A stretch of 64,000 nt of DNA, from contig CASEWE010000004.1 of the NCBI GenBank assembly GCA_949291555.1, forward strand, positions 1 to 64,000, in the 5' to 3' direction. The notes below the pieces were generated by a model. The model was not told the origin of the DNA and did not search any database. It worked only from the letters and a program-made list of their open reading frames with translations. The position numbers were made by a program, and so were the translations under genes. This stretch comes from an uncultured Bacteroidales bacterium. Its GTDB lineage: Bacteria; Bacteroidota; Bacteroidia; Bacteroidales; P3. Shown here one piece after another: positions 24,982 through 33,512 of the stretch (position 1 is the first letter of the stretch; every line of letters begins with the position of its first letter).

Positions 24982-25812
24982 ATGGGTTTCTTTTATGATG
25001 TTGAAACCGGAAACGGGAAAAAAGAGAAAAAACAAGAGAAGAAAGGGAGACGGGAAATGCCCGTTTCCGCGGAACTATCCGCAGGGGATCCGGAAGGGCG
25101 TTCCGATCTTGAAAAGAAGGCATGCTTCGAAAGGGTGGTCCTGGAACAGGAAAAACGTCTTTTCTTGTACGTGTATTCTATTTGCCGGGATGCCGAACTT
25201 TCCCGCGATATCGTGCAGGAAACGTTTATCCAGGCGCACCAGCAGTTCATGAGCGGGGCTTACGAGGAAAAAGGCCGGATTGCAGGCTGGCTTCAGACCA
25301 TTGCCCGCAACAAGCTGCTGGGGCATTACCGGGCAAATGGCCGGCATAGCGAGATGCTGGCATTGAACAAAGGCCAGATCTGCGAGAATCTCGGCTGGGT
25401 GCCGGAAAAGATGGAAGAACATATCGGGAACCGCGTAGGAGGAGCGTTCGACCTGAAGCCGGAGCGTGAAAGCCGGAAGGAACGCATCGCCAAGAATATG
25501 GAAGTGATGCTCGAGACGGATTTCAGGCTGCTGGTCCTTACGGATGTGGAACGGAAGCTGGTTTGCCGCCGGCATCGCCGGCAAGAGGCGTTCCGGGAGA
25601 TGGCAGCCTTTCTGGATCAGCCGTTGTCAACGGTGATGAGCCGTTATTACAGCACCATGAAAAAGATCCAGCGGCAGCTTTTGGATCTGGATTCCCGCGG
25701 CGTTTTCGACAAGGAGCTTTCTTTGGCGGAAATGCAGGAACTTATCCGGCAGCTCGGGCGGAAACCGTTTCGCAAGTCTTTGCCGGGAAAAGGGGAAAAA
25801 GAATTGTCCTGA
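24982..25812 (+). CDS. RNA polymerase sigma factor, ECF-like
   Basis: 276 residues from the ATG at 24982. Region 2 is clear: RLFLYVYSICRDAELSRDIVQETFIQAHQQF and then GRIAGWLQTIARNKLLGHYR. Region 4 is recognisable as VERKLVCRRHR through FREMAAFLDQPLSTVMSRYYSTMKKI. An unusually long Lys/Glu-rich N-terminal extension (about residues 8-45) and an 80-residue linker make it larger than typical ECF factors. No anti-sigma gene is adjacent: the next gene is convergent. The upstream CGTTATA boxes suggest self-control. What it regulates is unknown. Confidence 0.85.
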   Translation: MGFFYDVETGNGKKEKKQEKKGRREMPVSAELSAGDPEGRSDLEKKACFERVVLEQEKRLFLYVYSICRDAELSRDIVQETFIQAHQQFMSGAYEEKGRIAGWLQTIARNKLLGHYRANGRHSEMLALNKGQICENLGWVPEKMEEHIGNRVGGAFDLKPERESRKERIAKNMEVMLETDFRLLVLTDVERKLVCRRHRRQEAFREMAAFLDQPLSTVMSRYYSTMKKIQRQLLDLDSRGVFDKELSLAEMQELIRQLGRKPFRKSLPGKGEKELS

Positions 25813-25957
25813 ACCCGCGAAAAAGCCTTGTGCAAGGCGGACCTTCTGCTCGGGCTTGCGAGCGCGGGGCGCGTTTTGGTAACAAAGCCGGGGAAAATTG
25901 CCTCCGGCTTCGGCGGAATCCCTTCTTCCGGAAATGCGGGAAACGGGCAATGGCAGT

Positions 25958-27706
25958 CTACCAGGCAAGGATTTGCGGCTGGATTGCGGGCGTAATGCCT
26001 TTGGGAAGTTCCCCGCAAAGCCAGTAGGTCTTTCCTTGGAAGGAAATGGTTCCGGCTTGCCGGAAAGGGGAGTCTTCCGCAAAAGGCCCTTCTTCGAATG
26101 CTACAGCCGGCAGGGCGAAGTCGGGATAGAGCAGGAGAATGGCCGGGATTTCGAGGATCCGGTTGCAGATTTGGCAGAAAAGCAGGGAACGGTCCCGTAT
26201 ATCCCCCGCGCCTTTGCGGAAAAAGATCTGATCGGGATAAAGGGCTTTTCCCGTCAGCCTGGCCGATTGCTTGGCCTGGACGGTGACGTTGCGGTTGAGA
26301 AATTCCGAAAGGCCGAGAATCCGGATTTCCTGTTTTTCCCGATCCCCCATCTCGTGCTTGAGGTTTGCATCCTGTTTCCTTTGCACCAGGCTGTCGAGTT
26401 CGGGCTTGAAGCGGTATTGCAAGGTTTTTTGCATCAATCCGCTGAACGGGGCTTCGGCGCAAAGGATGAACGGGGCCGAGGGAAGGGACATTTCCATCTG
26501 GGCTATGCGTTCATCGTAGATGTAGCCTTGGAATTGCCCGTAGAGCGGGTCGGTACGCAAGGAAGCGGGGGTGAACCTTAATGAAAAGGGGTGGCGGGCA
26601 GTGGCGAAGGCTTTGGAATAGGTGTATACCTTGGCTTCGGCCCTTTCCCGTTTCGAAAGTTTTGCATCCACCAGGTAGTAGGCATTGCCGCCGATGCGGA
26701 CGAAAGGAAGGCCGTAGCTTTCTTCATAAAAAGGAAGAAGCAGCACGGTTTGCGTTTCTTTGTCGTTCTCCAGGCGCGCCAAGCGGGCGTCATACCCGGT
26801 CTGGTTGAGGATGAAGACGGTGAAGCCGAGGTTCTCCCCGTGTTTCCCTTTGGCGAAAAGCTGGTCGGCGAAAGCCCGGACAAGCTGGTAATAAAGGAAA
26901 TCGTTCAAGCCCAATTCCTGCTTGCATTGGTATAGCTGGAAAAGCACGGCATTGAAGTCTTCGTCCGAAAGGTGCTGCCAGAATTTGGCTACGTTTTTCT
27001 CTTTCCCTTTTCCCAGCCCGGTGGAACGCAGGGAGGAAACGTAATGGATTTTCAATTCTTTGCCATAGAACTTGATCGGGATGAATTGCTTCTTGGTGAG
27101 CATTTGCGAGACGGCATCGGTTCCGGCCCCATCGTAATAGGCTTCCGGTACGGGGCTTGGCAGGGGGTCGATGCCGGTCAGGAGCGGGCCGGGGATGATG
27201 GCGGGAGGAGCGGAGGTATCGGGCAGGCCGCGCTTGCTTTTCGAGGTGAAGAAAGCGCCGTCCAAGGGGCCTTCCGTTTCTTTGATTTCCAAGGGATAGG
27301 CGCTCCAAGGCTGGCTTACCATGAGGGAAAAATCCTGGTTGTTCTGCCTTTGGATTTCATCGAAATCGCCAACTGTATTGGCTTTTATGTTGTCGTTGAA
27401 CCAATTTCCTATGCTTTCCTTGGCTTGTGAGAGGCTTTCTTCGAAGGCTTGCCGGGTTGCTTCGGCGGATTCTTTCATGCTTTCCGCGCGCGCTTGCCGC
27501 TTTTCTTTCCGTTGCAGGCGGGTTTCCTCTTTCCGGTTTTTCCCGTTCAGAGGCGGTTCTTTGTGGGAAATTCGAGCGGAAGCCGCGCTGTCGTTGGCAG
27601 GGAGGGCCATTTTTTTTCCGCCTTTCTGGACAGTATCGGCCGGGACAGCTGCGCACGTGCTAGCCAAGAAGAATCCGGACAAGATGAAAATCAGCATTCT
27701 TTTCAT
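25958..27706 (-). CDS. Uncharacterised secreted protein
   Basis: 582 residues from the ATG at 27706. Residues 1-19 look like a signal peptide (MLIFILSGFFLASTCAA). A highly charged region rich in Lys, Arg and Glu (about residues 50-100) predicts a coiled coil. The remainder is a large soluble domain. Notable stretches are FWQHLSDEDFNAVLFQLYQC, VFILNQTGYDARLARL, LPFYEESYGLPFVRIGGNAYYLVD and YIYDERIAQMEMSLPS. I do not recognise the family; the YLVDA part is faintly like transglutaminase-associated proteins, but no Cys-His-Asp triad was identified. It is likely periplasmic. Three 83-bp repeat units, each with a TATCTTTG box directed at this gene, lie just upstream. Confidence 0.65.
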   Translation of the reverse strand: MKRMLIFILSGFFLASTCAAVPADTVQKGGKKMALPANDSAASARISHKEPPLNGKNRKEETRLQRKEKRQARAESMKESAEATRQAFEESLSQAKESIGNWFNDNIKANTVGDFDEIQRQNNQDFSLMVSQPWSAYPLEIKETEGPLDGAFFTSKSKRGLPDTSAPPAIIPGPLLTGIDPLPSPVPEAYYDGAGTDAVSQMLTKKQFIPIKFYGKELKIHYVSSLRSTGLGKGKEKNVAKFWQHLSDEDFNAVLFQLYQCKQELGLNDFLYYQLVRAFADQLFAKGKHGENLGFTVFILNQTGYDARLARLENDKETQTVLLLPFYEESYGLPFVRIGGNAYYLVDAKLSKRERAEAKVYTYSKAFATARHPFSLRFTPASLRTDPLYGQFQGYIYDERIAQMEMSLPSAPFILCAEAPFSGLMQKTLQYRFKPELDSLVQRKQDANLKHEMGDREKQEIRILGLSEFLNRNVTVQAKQSARLTGKALYPDQIFFRKGAGDIRDRSLLFCQICNRILEIPAILLLYPDFALPAVAFEEGPFAEDSPFRQAGTISFQGKTYWLCGELPKGITPAIQPQILAW

Positions 27707-27771
27707 GGTGAGAAGTCTCTTTCTGGGTTCCTTTCCGTTTTTCGATCCGAAGGATCGATGCTTCGTGCAAA

Positions 27772-27955
27772 CAAAGATAGCGAAAGGCGAGCGCCATGCG
27801 GCATCGAGCTCGCTCGGATGTCCATGGCCGAGCCGCCTCCTATCTTCGTGCAAACAAAGATAGCGAAAGGCGAGCGCCGTGCGGCATCGAGCTTGCTCGG
27901 ATGGCCACGGCCGAGCCGCCTCCTATCTTCGTGCAAACAAAGATAGCGAAAGTCC
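27772..27955 (-). repeat. 83-bp promoter-bearing repeat, three -7 boxes in tandem
   Basis: On the minus strand TATCTTTG occurs at 27772-27779, 27855-27862 and 27938-27945, exactly 83 bases apart. Each of the two inner units carries GCGCTCGCCTTTCGC before the box and GCACGAAGATAGGAGGCGGC after it. The outermost box has a diverged upstream part (CTCGGACTTTCGC). All three point at the secreted-protein gene that starts at 27706, so it may have three stacked promoters. Confidence 0.9.
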
Positions 27956-27980
27956 GAGGGCCGGCAAAAAGGAAACCCAT

Positions 27981-28011
27981 TTTGCCCGGCCCCCGACTTT
28001 TCCTATCTTTG
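27981..28011 (+). promoter_or_regulatory. Promoter TTTG-N19-TATCTTTG of the lipoprotein operon
   Basis: TTTG at 27981-27984, a 19-base spacer, TATCTTTG at 28004-28011: a full match to the Bacteroidetes promoter. The first ATG considered is 190 bases on, so the leader is long. Confidence 0.8.
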
Positions 28012-28201
28012 CGATTACGGCTCGAAGAAAGGCAAACCGATGGAACGATGGCAAAGCCGGGCTCTTGAAGCGGTTTTCAAAGGTTCCCCGGAATCGTCTT
28101 TTCTCGAAACAAGAAAGTCCCGTCCAGGGCGGAACGGTTTCCCGGTTCGGCTTCCTTGGGAAATCCGGACTTCCGGGCGGATGCTAAAAAAGGTGAAAGA
28201 G

Positions 28202-28342
28202 ATGAAACGTCGGGTTTTCAGGCTTATTTTGGGGTTTTCCATCCTTGCCTTTTCGGGTTTTTCGTTGCTTTCCTGTTCTTCTTCCCGCAACCTTTGCCCG
28301 GCTTACGATACCCCATATAAAGTAGAACCACTTCCTTATTGA
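28202..28342 (+). CDS. Small lipoprotein
   Basis: 46 residues from the ATG at 28202 (ATG 28181 would add seven). A short basic start, a hydrophobic stretch and the lipobox LLSC predict a lipid-anchored protein whose mature part is only about 20 residues, ending CPAYDTPYKVEPLPY. Tiny lipoproteins with a conserved CPAY block are common in Bacteroidetes and uncharacterised. The next gene, an outer-membrane-type protein, starts two bases after its stop, so the two are almost surely translated from one message. Confidence rests on the lipobox and the tight spacing. Confidence 0.65.
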   Translation: MKRRVFRLILGFSILAFSGFSLLSCSSSRNLCPAYDTPYKVEPLPY

Positions 28343-28344
28343 CA

Positions 28345-29115
28345 ATGGGGCGCAGTTTTTTTTGGCGCGTTTTCTGCACGGGATTGCTGTTTTCCATGGG
28401 CGCGAGCCTGGCCGCGCAAGTGGTCGTGTACGAGGATTTTGTTCCGGAAAGGCAGCAATTGTACCTGAAAGAGCGTTTCTTTTATGCCCAGCTCCATACA
28501 GGAGGGGGAACCCTTGGCTACGAGCAGGGGCGGGTAGGCAGGCGTTTCCGTTACAGCGGATGGAATGTGGAGTTCGCCACCCAGATCAATCCTCGGGCCA
28601 AGGCGGTCAACTGGTACGGGAGCGGACGCAATTACAAGTACGGCATGCTGAACAGTTTCTGCATGCTGCGTGGCGGCTACGGAGGCTTGTGGGTTTTGAA
28701 TGAAAAGCCTTATTGGGGAGGGGTGAGGGTTTCGATCGCCTACCGGGGCGGATTTTCCTTGGGTTTGGCTTTCCCTCAGTACGTGTATGTGCTTTACGAT
28801 GATCAAGGGCAGGATATCCGGTTGGAAAAGCTTTCGGCCGATAACCCCCGTCACCTGGATGTGGCTTACGTGCTGGCCAGGGGCCCCATGCTGAAGGGCT
28901 TCAACGGCTTGCGCCCTTATCCAGGGGCCTTTCTCAAGGCAGGCATGGATTTCGAATTCGGGAAAACCCAGGAAAGGAGCCATACGTTAGGGTTCGGGGC
29001 GATGTACGATTGCTATTTCACCCGGATTCCGCTCATGATCGGGCAGAAATCCCCGGTAGGATTTTTCAACTTTTACATCGAATACAAGTTCGGCATGCGT
29101 TACGGCGTCCGGTAA
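28345..29115 (+). CDS. Conserved outer-membrane-type beta-barrel protein
   Basis: 256 residues from the ATG at 28345. A signal peptide (residues 1-24, ending SLAAQ) precedes a run of amphipathic beta strands rich in Tyr, Gly and Arg, such as GTLGYEQGRVGRRFRYSGWN and GGVRVSIAYRGGFSLGLAF, and it ends NFYIEYKFGMRYGVR. This fits a small barrel or porin-like protein. The family is known from Bacteroidetes genomes only as conserved hypothetical. It follows the small lipoprotein by two bases and precedes ung by 12 bases, so it belongs to an operon. A structural or transport role in the outer membrane is inferred. Confidence 0.7.
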   Translation: MGRSFFWRVFCTGLLFSMGASLAAQVVVYEDFVPERQQLYLKERFFYAQLHTGGGTLGYEQGRVGRRFRYSGWNVEFATQINPRAKAVNWYGSGRNYKYGMLNSFCMLRGGYGGLWVLNEKPYWGGVRVSIAYRGGFSLGLAFPQYVYVLYDDQGQDIRLEKLSADNPRHLDVAYVLARGPMLKGFNGLRPYPGAFLKAGMDFEFGKTQERSHTLGFGAMYDCYFTRIPLMIGQKSPVGFFNFYIEYKFGMRYGVR

Positions 29116-29127
29116 AAGCGATCAGGA

Positions 29128-29820
29128 ATGGAACAAACGGTAGTTGTACGGCCGCAAATCGAGGAGAGCTGGAAAGCCGTCCTTGCGGAAGAATTCGAGA
29201 AACCGTATTTTGCCAGCTTGAAGGCGTTTCTGGTGGAAGAAAAGAAGGCCCATCGGGTGTATCCTCCGGGAAAGCTTATATTCAATGCGTTCAATTCCAC
29301 TCCTTTCGATAGGGTGAAAGTGGTTTTGCTCGGGCAGGATCCCTATCACGAGCCGGGACAGGCCGAGGGTTTGTGCTTCTCTGTTCCCGACGGCTGTCCT
29401 TTCCCTCCGTCATTGGTCAACATACTCAAGGAATTGGAGTCGGACACGGGCTGCCCTTTCCCCGCGAGCGGACATCTGGGCAAATGGGCCCGGCAAGGCG
29501 TATTCCTGCTGAATGCCACCCTGACCGTCCGCGCCCATCAGGCCGGATCGCACCAAGGGAAAGGCTGGGAAACCTTTACCGATGCCGTCATCCGGAAGCT
29601 ATCCCAAGAAAGGGAGGGGCTTGTCTTCCTTTTATGGGGAAAGTACGCGCAAGCGAAAGCGCAGTTGATCGATACGCGGAAACATTGCATATTGAAAACT
29701 GTCCATCCTTCGCCGCTGTCGGCCTATCGGGGGTTTTTCGGCTGCCGGCATTTTTCCCAAGCCAACCGCTTCCTGGAACAGCAAGGGGAAAGCCCGATCG
29801 ATTGGAATTTGAATGCTTGA
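29128..29820 (+). CDS. ung: Uracil-DNA glycosylase
   Basis: 230 residues. Family 1 UDG motifs are intact: [17 protein letters not shown] with the catalytic Asp and the uracil-stacking Tyr/Phe, [16 protein letters not shown] and the DNA-intercalating [13 protein letters not shown] with the catalytic His. It removes uracil from DNA as the first step of base-excision repair. It starts 12 bases after the outer-membrane gene and is followed by aroQ 41 bases on, suggesting a common transcript. Confidence 0.95.
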   Translation: MEQTVVVRPQIEESWKAVLAEEFEKPYFASLKAFLVEEKKAHRVYPPGKLIFNAFNSTPFDRVKVVLLGQDPYHEPGQAEGLCFSVPDGCPFPPSLVNILKELESDTGCPFPASGHLGKWARQGVFLLNATLTVRAHQAGSHQGKGWETFTDAVIRKLSQEREGLVFLLWGKYAQAKAQLIDTRKHCILKTVHPSPLSAYRGFFGCRHFSQANRFLEQQGESPIDWNLNA

Positions 29821-29861
29821 ACGACGGGAGAAGCAGGGACAGGGAAACCAAGACAGCCAGC

Positions 29862-30296
29862 ATGAAGATAGCCATTGTCAACGGGCCGAACCTGAATCTG
29901 GTCGGCACCCGGGAGCCTGGAATTTACGGGCACCGTTCTTTTGAATCCTACATTCCCTATTTGCGTTCCCTTTTCCCGGAAGAGGATCTGGTTTATTTCC
30001 AATCGAATGTCGAGGGGGAACTGATCAATATCCTTCATGCCTGCGGAGCGGAGAAAAGGGCCGTATTGCTCAATGCGGGCGGCTATAGCCATACGTCCGT
30101 GGCTTTGCACGATGCCATTCTCGCTATCGGGGTCCCGGTTGTGGAAATCCATATTTCCAATGTGGCGGCGCGGGAAGATTACCGGCGCACAAGCCTGATC
30201 GGCAGCGCGTGCAGCGGCTGCATAGCCGGTTTCGGGCTGGATTCCTACCGTTTAGGGCTCATGGCTTTGACGTGGATGGAAAAGGTTCGGAAATGA
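29862..30296 (+). CDS. aroQ: 3-dehydroquinate dehydratase, type II
   Basis: 144 residues from the ATG at 29862; the longer open frame upstream is a shadow of ung. Typical type II features: NGPNLNLVGTREPGIYG with catalytic Arg and Tyr, the FQSNVEGELI block, LNAGGYSHTSVAL, and EIHISN with the active-site His. It converts 3-dehydroquinate to 3-dehydroshikimate in the shikimate pathway. The enzyme is a cytoplasmic dodecamer in relatives. Confidence 0.95.
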   Translation: MKIAIVNGPNLNLVGTREPGIYGHRSFESYIPYLRSLFPEEDLVYFQSNVEGELINILHACGAEKRAVLLNAGGYSHTSVALHDAILAIGVPVVEIHISNVAAREDYRRTSLIGSACSGCIAGFGLDSYRLGLMALTWMEKVRK

Positions 30297-30310
30297 TTTT
30301 CCGTTTTCCA

Positions 30311-30380
30311 GCCAGGAACGCGGCGTTTCCCTTCGATTGCCGGAGCGGCTTCCGGGAAAGCCGTTCCCGTTTTTCCTGGC
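30311..30380. terminator. Hairpin between convergent aroQ and glycosyltransferase genes
   Basis: GCCAGGAA (30311-30318) pairs with TTCCTGGC (30373-30380). A second nested stem uses GCCGGAAGCC-like segments at about 30339-30363. Placement between convergent genes suggests bidirectional termination. Confidence 0.45.
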
Positions 30381-30417
30381 GGGCAGGGAAAAGGGCGGAC
30401 GGAATCCCGCGATAAGT

Positions 30418-31476
30418 TCAAGCTTTTCCTTGCCGGGCCGGGTTCGGGAGGAGGAACCGTTCCGGATCCAGCTGAGGGAAGGTGCGGCGTTTTTTCAGGT
30501 TGTAGTCGAGGACGATGCTGCGGAGGTAAACCTGAGCGGGGAATTTTTCCGGAATCTTCCCGGCAGCGCGTTTGGACGTTTTCATCCGGTTGAAGTCTTT
30601 CCGGGCCTGGAATACGGCTTTGCAATCCGCCAAAGATCCTTTTGCCAGAAAAGCCGCGGCGGCTGCCATGTCGAGGAAAAAGCGCTTGGCCATCACAGGC
30701 CTGAGGCTTTTTTGCGGGAGGTTCTTGTACAGGAGCAAAAGGTTGTTGCGGAAATTGAGATAAGTCTTCCTTGGGGATTTTTTGGGCAATGTGCCGCCTC
30801 CGATGTGGTAGACGACCGAGTCGGGGTAGTACATGATCTTGTATCCTGCGTTTTTGAGCCTCCAGCAGAGGTCTATCTCTTCCATATGGGCGAAGAAATC
30901 GTTATCCAGCCCCCCGCATTGGCGGTACAGGTCCGCCCGCACGAAAAGGGCGGCGCCTGTGGCCCAGAAAATTTCGCAGGCTTGATCGTATTGCCCTTTG
31001 TCTTCTTCCACGCTGTCGAAAATCCGGCCTCGGCAGAAGGGGTAGCCCAGATAGTCGATGAATCCTCCCGCGGCTCCGGCGTATTCGAAAGATTCCCGCT
31101 TGCTGAAAGCGCGTATCTTGGGCTGGGCGGCGGCTATGGAAGGGTCTTGCTTCATTTTCCCGATGACAGGGGCTACCCAGTTCGGCGTTACTTCGATGTC
31201 GGAATTGAGCAGGACGTAAAAGCGGGCTTTGATTCGGGCGAGCGCATCGTTGTAACCTTTGGCAAAGCCTTCGTTGCAAGGATTCAGGATGAGCCGGACG
31301 CCGGGATAATGTTTTTGCAGGAAGGCCACGGAATCATCGTCCGAGCGGTTGTCGGCCACAATGATGGCAATGTCCGGCCCGGGCGTGCAGGCAAGGAGTT
31401 TCGGAAGGAATTTTTCCAGGTATTTCCGGCCGTTCCAGTTGAGAATGACAACGGCGGTTTCGACTTCCTCGTTCAT
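30418..31476 (-). CDS. Glycosyltransferase family 2
   Basis: 352 residues from the ATG at 31476. A GT-A domain occupies the first 240 residues: VVILNWNGRKYL, IIVADNRSDDDS, LILNPCNEGFAKGYN, the DXD-like LLNSDIEV and the acceptor-site block FFAHMEEIDLCWRL. This set is typical of rhamnosyl- and related transferases (WbbL type) that build surface polysaccharide. Part of the C-terminal region (LLLLYKNLP) may associate with the membrane. There are no other polysaccharide genes nearby, so the glycan is unknown. Its promoter (31598) lies in an 83-bp repeat unit. Confidence 0.88.
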   Translation of the reverse strand: MNEEVETAVVILNWNGRKYLEKFLPKLLACTPGPDIAIIVADNRSDDDSVAFLQKHYPGVRLILNPCNEGFAKGYNDALARIKARFYVLLNSDIEVTPNWVAPVIGKMKQDPSIAAAQPKIRAFSKRESFEYAGAAGGFIDYLGYPFCRGRIFDSVEEDKGQYDQACEIFWATGAALFVRADLYRQCGGLDNDFFAHMEEIDLCWRLKNAGYKIMYYPDSVVYHIGGGTLPKKSPRKTYLNFRNNLLLLYKNLPQKSLRPVMAKRFFLDMAAAAAFLAKGSLADCKAVFQARKDFNRMKTSKRAAGKIPEKFPAQVYLRSIVLDYNLKKRRTFPQLDPERFLLPNPARQGKA

Positions 31477-31533
31477 GGGAATGCTTTTGAAAGGGTACAG
31501 GCAAGTTTTCTTCTCGGTCTTTGACGGGGGCGG

Positions 31534-31622
31534 GCGCCGTGCGCCATCGAGCTTGCTCGGACGGCCAAGGCCGAGCCGCCTCCTATTTTCGTGAAAACAA
31601 AGATAGCAAAAGGCGGGCGCCG
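31534..31622 (-). repeat. Single 83-bp-type repeat unit
   Basis: In the minus direction it reads GCGCCCGCCTTTTGC, TATCTTTG (31598-31605), then a facing CGAAAATA and the conserved body GGAGGCGGCTCGGCC. It is more diverged than the copies at 20136 and 27772. The box lies 121 bases before the glycosyltransferase ATG. Confidence 0.8.
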
Positions 31623-32113
31623 AGCCAATCCGGGCTTGCCTGCGTTTGCCGGCGCGGGAAAGTTGTCCGGCCTTCCGGGGTGAATGACAATAGATTACCT
31701 TGAGAAAGCCGGCGTTTCGGGCGGATTTCGAGACGGTTTCCGGCAAACTTTTCCGGAAAGCCCGGATCGCTTTCCGGTTTCTCGATTTTCCGGAGGGGTC
31801 GTGCCGGAGCGTTTCCCGCGATGGCGCGCGGGGTGGTATCCCGGCGCGCTGCCGCAAGGGCCGGCAGCCCGCCTCGTGCCCAATGGTCGGCAGCGGGGGC
31901 AGGCGGGCTGTCCCGGCCTTCGCTTGTTGGCGGCAGGCTTTTCATGATTCACGCTTGCCGGGAGGGAAAACATCCGGATGTCAAATTCCTTGACAAGGCG
32001 TGTAAGGAAATTTTACAGCCCTTTGTTTTTGTTTCCGTTTAATTGATTGGGCGATAGTGTTTCCGGTTTTTTGGCATGAAATCTGTTTTTGCAAAGAGGT
32101 AAAACGGGAATCA
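31623..32113. other. Gap of 491 bp upstream of the efflux operon
   Basis: No gene is supported: open frames here are GC-rich shadows on both strands. 31640-31930 has several CCGGAAA/TTTCCGG segments. The last 130 bases are T-rich and must contain the promoter of the TolC gene, but no clear TAnnTTTG box or GG-N10-GC sigma-54 site was found. Confidence 0.5.
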
Positions 32114-33478
32114 ATGGAAATCATGGAAAGGCGTTTGCAAGGAGTCGGGCTCGCACTTGCTTTTTTCTCGGGTCTCCTGTCCGCCCAGCCTCCGGTTTAT
32201 ACCTTGGAAGATTGCATGCGCTATGCGCTATCCCATTCCATCGACGTGGCGTTGAGCCGGGTGGACCGGGATGACGATCGGATTGCCCGCCGGGAAGCCA
32301 TTCTGTCTGCTTTTACCCCTTCCATCAACGCTTCAGCCGGGCTCTATTCCAATTTCGGGCGAACCATCGACCCGGAGACCAATACCTACCGGAACATCGC
32401 TTCCTTCGACAATACCTATGGGCTGTCGGCCGGCATCCGGCTTTTCAACGGATTCGAGGCCGTGAACAACTTGCGGATAACAAAGACGGCCTCCGCCATG
32501 GGCCTGAGCCAGCAGCGGCAAGAAGAAGACAAGGTGTGCTTAGCGGTCTTGCAGGCTTATTGCAATGTTTTGTATTATAGTTACTTGCATTCGGTTTTGC
32601 AGGAGCAGGTTTCAACGGCCCGCCAAGCGCTTTGCAAAGCCCGCCGGCAGGAGGAACTCGGGCAGAAAGGGCATGCCGACATTGTGCAGCTGGAAGCCGA
32701 TCTGGCCGGGAAAGATTATGAACGGGTTGCCGCGTTCAATCAAATGCGCGATGCCCGCATGAGCCTCAAGGATGTGATGCTCTATCCGGTCGAGGATTCC
32801 TTGATCATCGATACGGCTGCCGTGGAGAGGGCATGCCGGCAGGAGCTGCTTGCGGGAATACCGCCGGAAGAGGCTGTCCTGGCGCAGGCTCGCAACACCT
32901 TGGCCGAGGTGGAGATAGCCCGGGCCAAAGTAAGCAATGCCCGTTACGCGCTTAAAACAGCCCGTTGGCAGGTTTTGCCCTCTCTTTCCTTGTACGGGGG
33001 CTGGTCGACCCGTTATTATACCTACCCGGGAAGGGCCGGTTACGCAGCCCCTGTTTTCGGGGCTCAGTTCCGCGACAACGGAGGCGAATACGTGCAACTG
33101 ACCTTGGATTTTCCCATTTTCGACCGCTTGTCCCGGCTATCGGCCATCGGGCGCAAGAGGAACGAGCTCAGGCGGCAAGAAATGGAGTACGAACGGACAT
33201 TGCGCCAAGTGGAGCTGGAAGTCAGGCGTGCCGTGCAGGATTGCCAGGGCGCTAAAACGGCCTTCGTGCAGGCCGAACGCAGGGAAGAAGTCTCGGAAGA
33301 AGCCTATCGGCTCAATACGAGGAAGTTCGAGGAAGGGCTGATTTCAGCGATCGAGTACAAGACCGTTTCCGATGCCTATTTGCAGGCAAAAGCCGATCGG
33401 ATGAACGCGCTTTTGCAGTACTATATCAAAAAGCGGATTGTCGGCTATTACGAAGGAATCCCGTACGTGGAGCGGTAG
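32114..33478 (+). CDS. TolC-family outer-membrane efflux protein
   Basis: 454 residues from the ATG at 32114. A signal peptide (to about residue 22, GLLSAQ) is followed by two repeats of the outer-membrane efflux protein family: YTLEDCMRYALSHSIDVALSRV, and the second near AEVEIARAKVSNARYALKTARWQVLPSLSLYGGW. Long coiled-coil helices flank the strands. It forms the trimeric outer-membrane channel of a tripartite exporter. The HlyD-type adaptor starts 34 bases later and the ATPase follows, so the three form an export system. The frame is open further upstream, but the ATG at 32114 gives a proper signal peptide. Confidence 0.9.
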   Translation: MEIMERRLQGVGLALAFFSGLLSAQPPVYTLEDCMRYALSHSIDVALSRVDRDDDRIARREAILSAFTPSINASAGLYSNFGRTIDPETNTYRNIASFDNTYGLSAGIRLFNGFEAVNNLRITKTASAMGLSQQRQEEDKVCLAVLQAYCNVLYYSYLHSVLQEQVSTARQALCKARRQEELGQKGHADIVQLEADLAGKDYERVAAFNQMRDARMSLKDVMLYPVEDSLIIDTAAVERACRQELLAGIPPEEAVLAQARNTLAEVEIARAKVSNARYALKTARWQVLPSLSLYGGWSTRYYTYPGRAGYAAPVFGAQFRDNGGEYVQLTLDFPIFDRLSRLSAIGRKRNELRRQEMEYERTLRQVELEVRRAVQDCQGAKTAFVQAERREEVSEEAYRLNTRKFEEGLISAIEYKTVSDAYLQAKADRMNALLQYYIKKRIVGYYEGIPYVER

Positions 33479-33512
33479 CCGGGGGTGCCGGTTTCATGGA
33501 AAGAAGAAGGAA

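Noticed and set aside
31950-32113. Sigma-54 promoter upstream of the TolC gene
   Set aside because: Expected from the adjacent sigma-54 activator, but no GG-N10-GC site was found; TTGGCATG at 32070 lacks the GC partner at the right distance.
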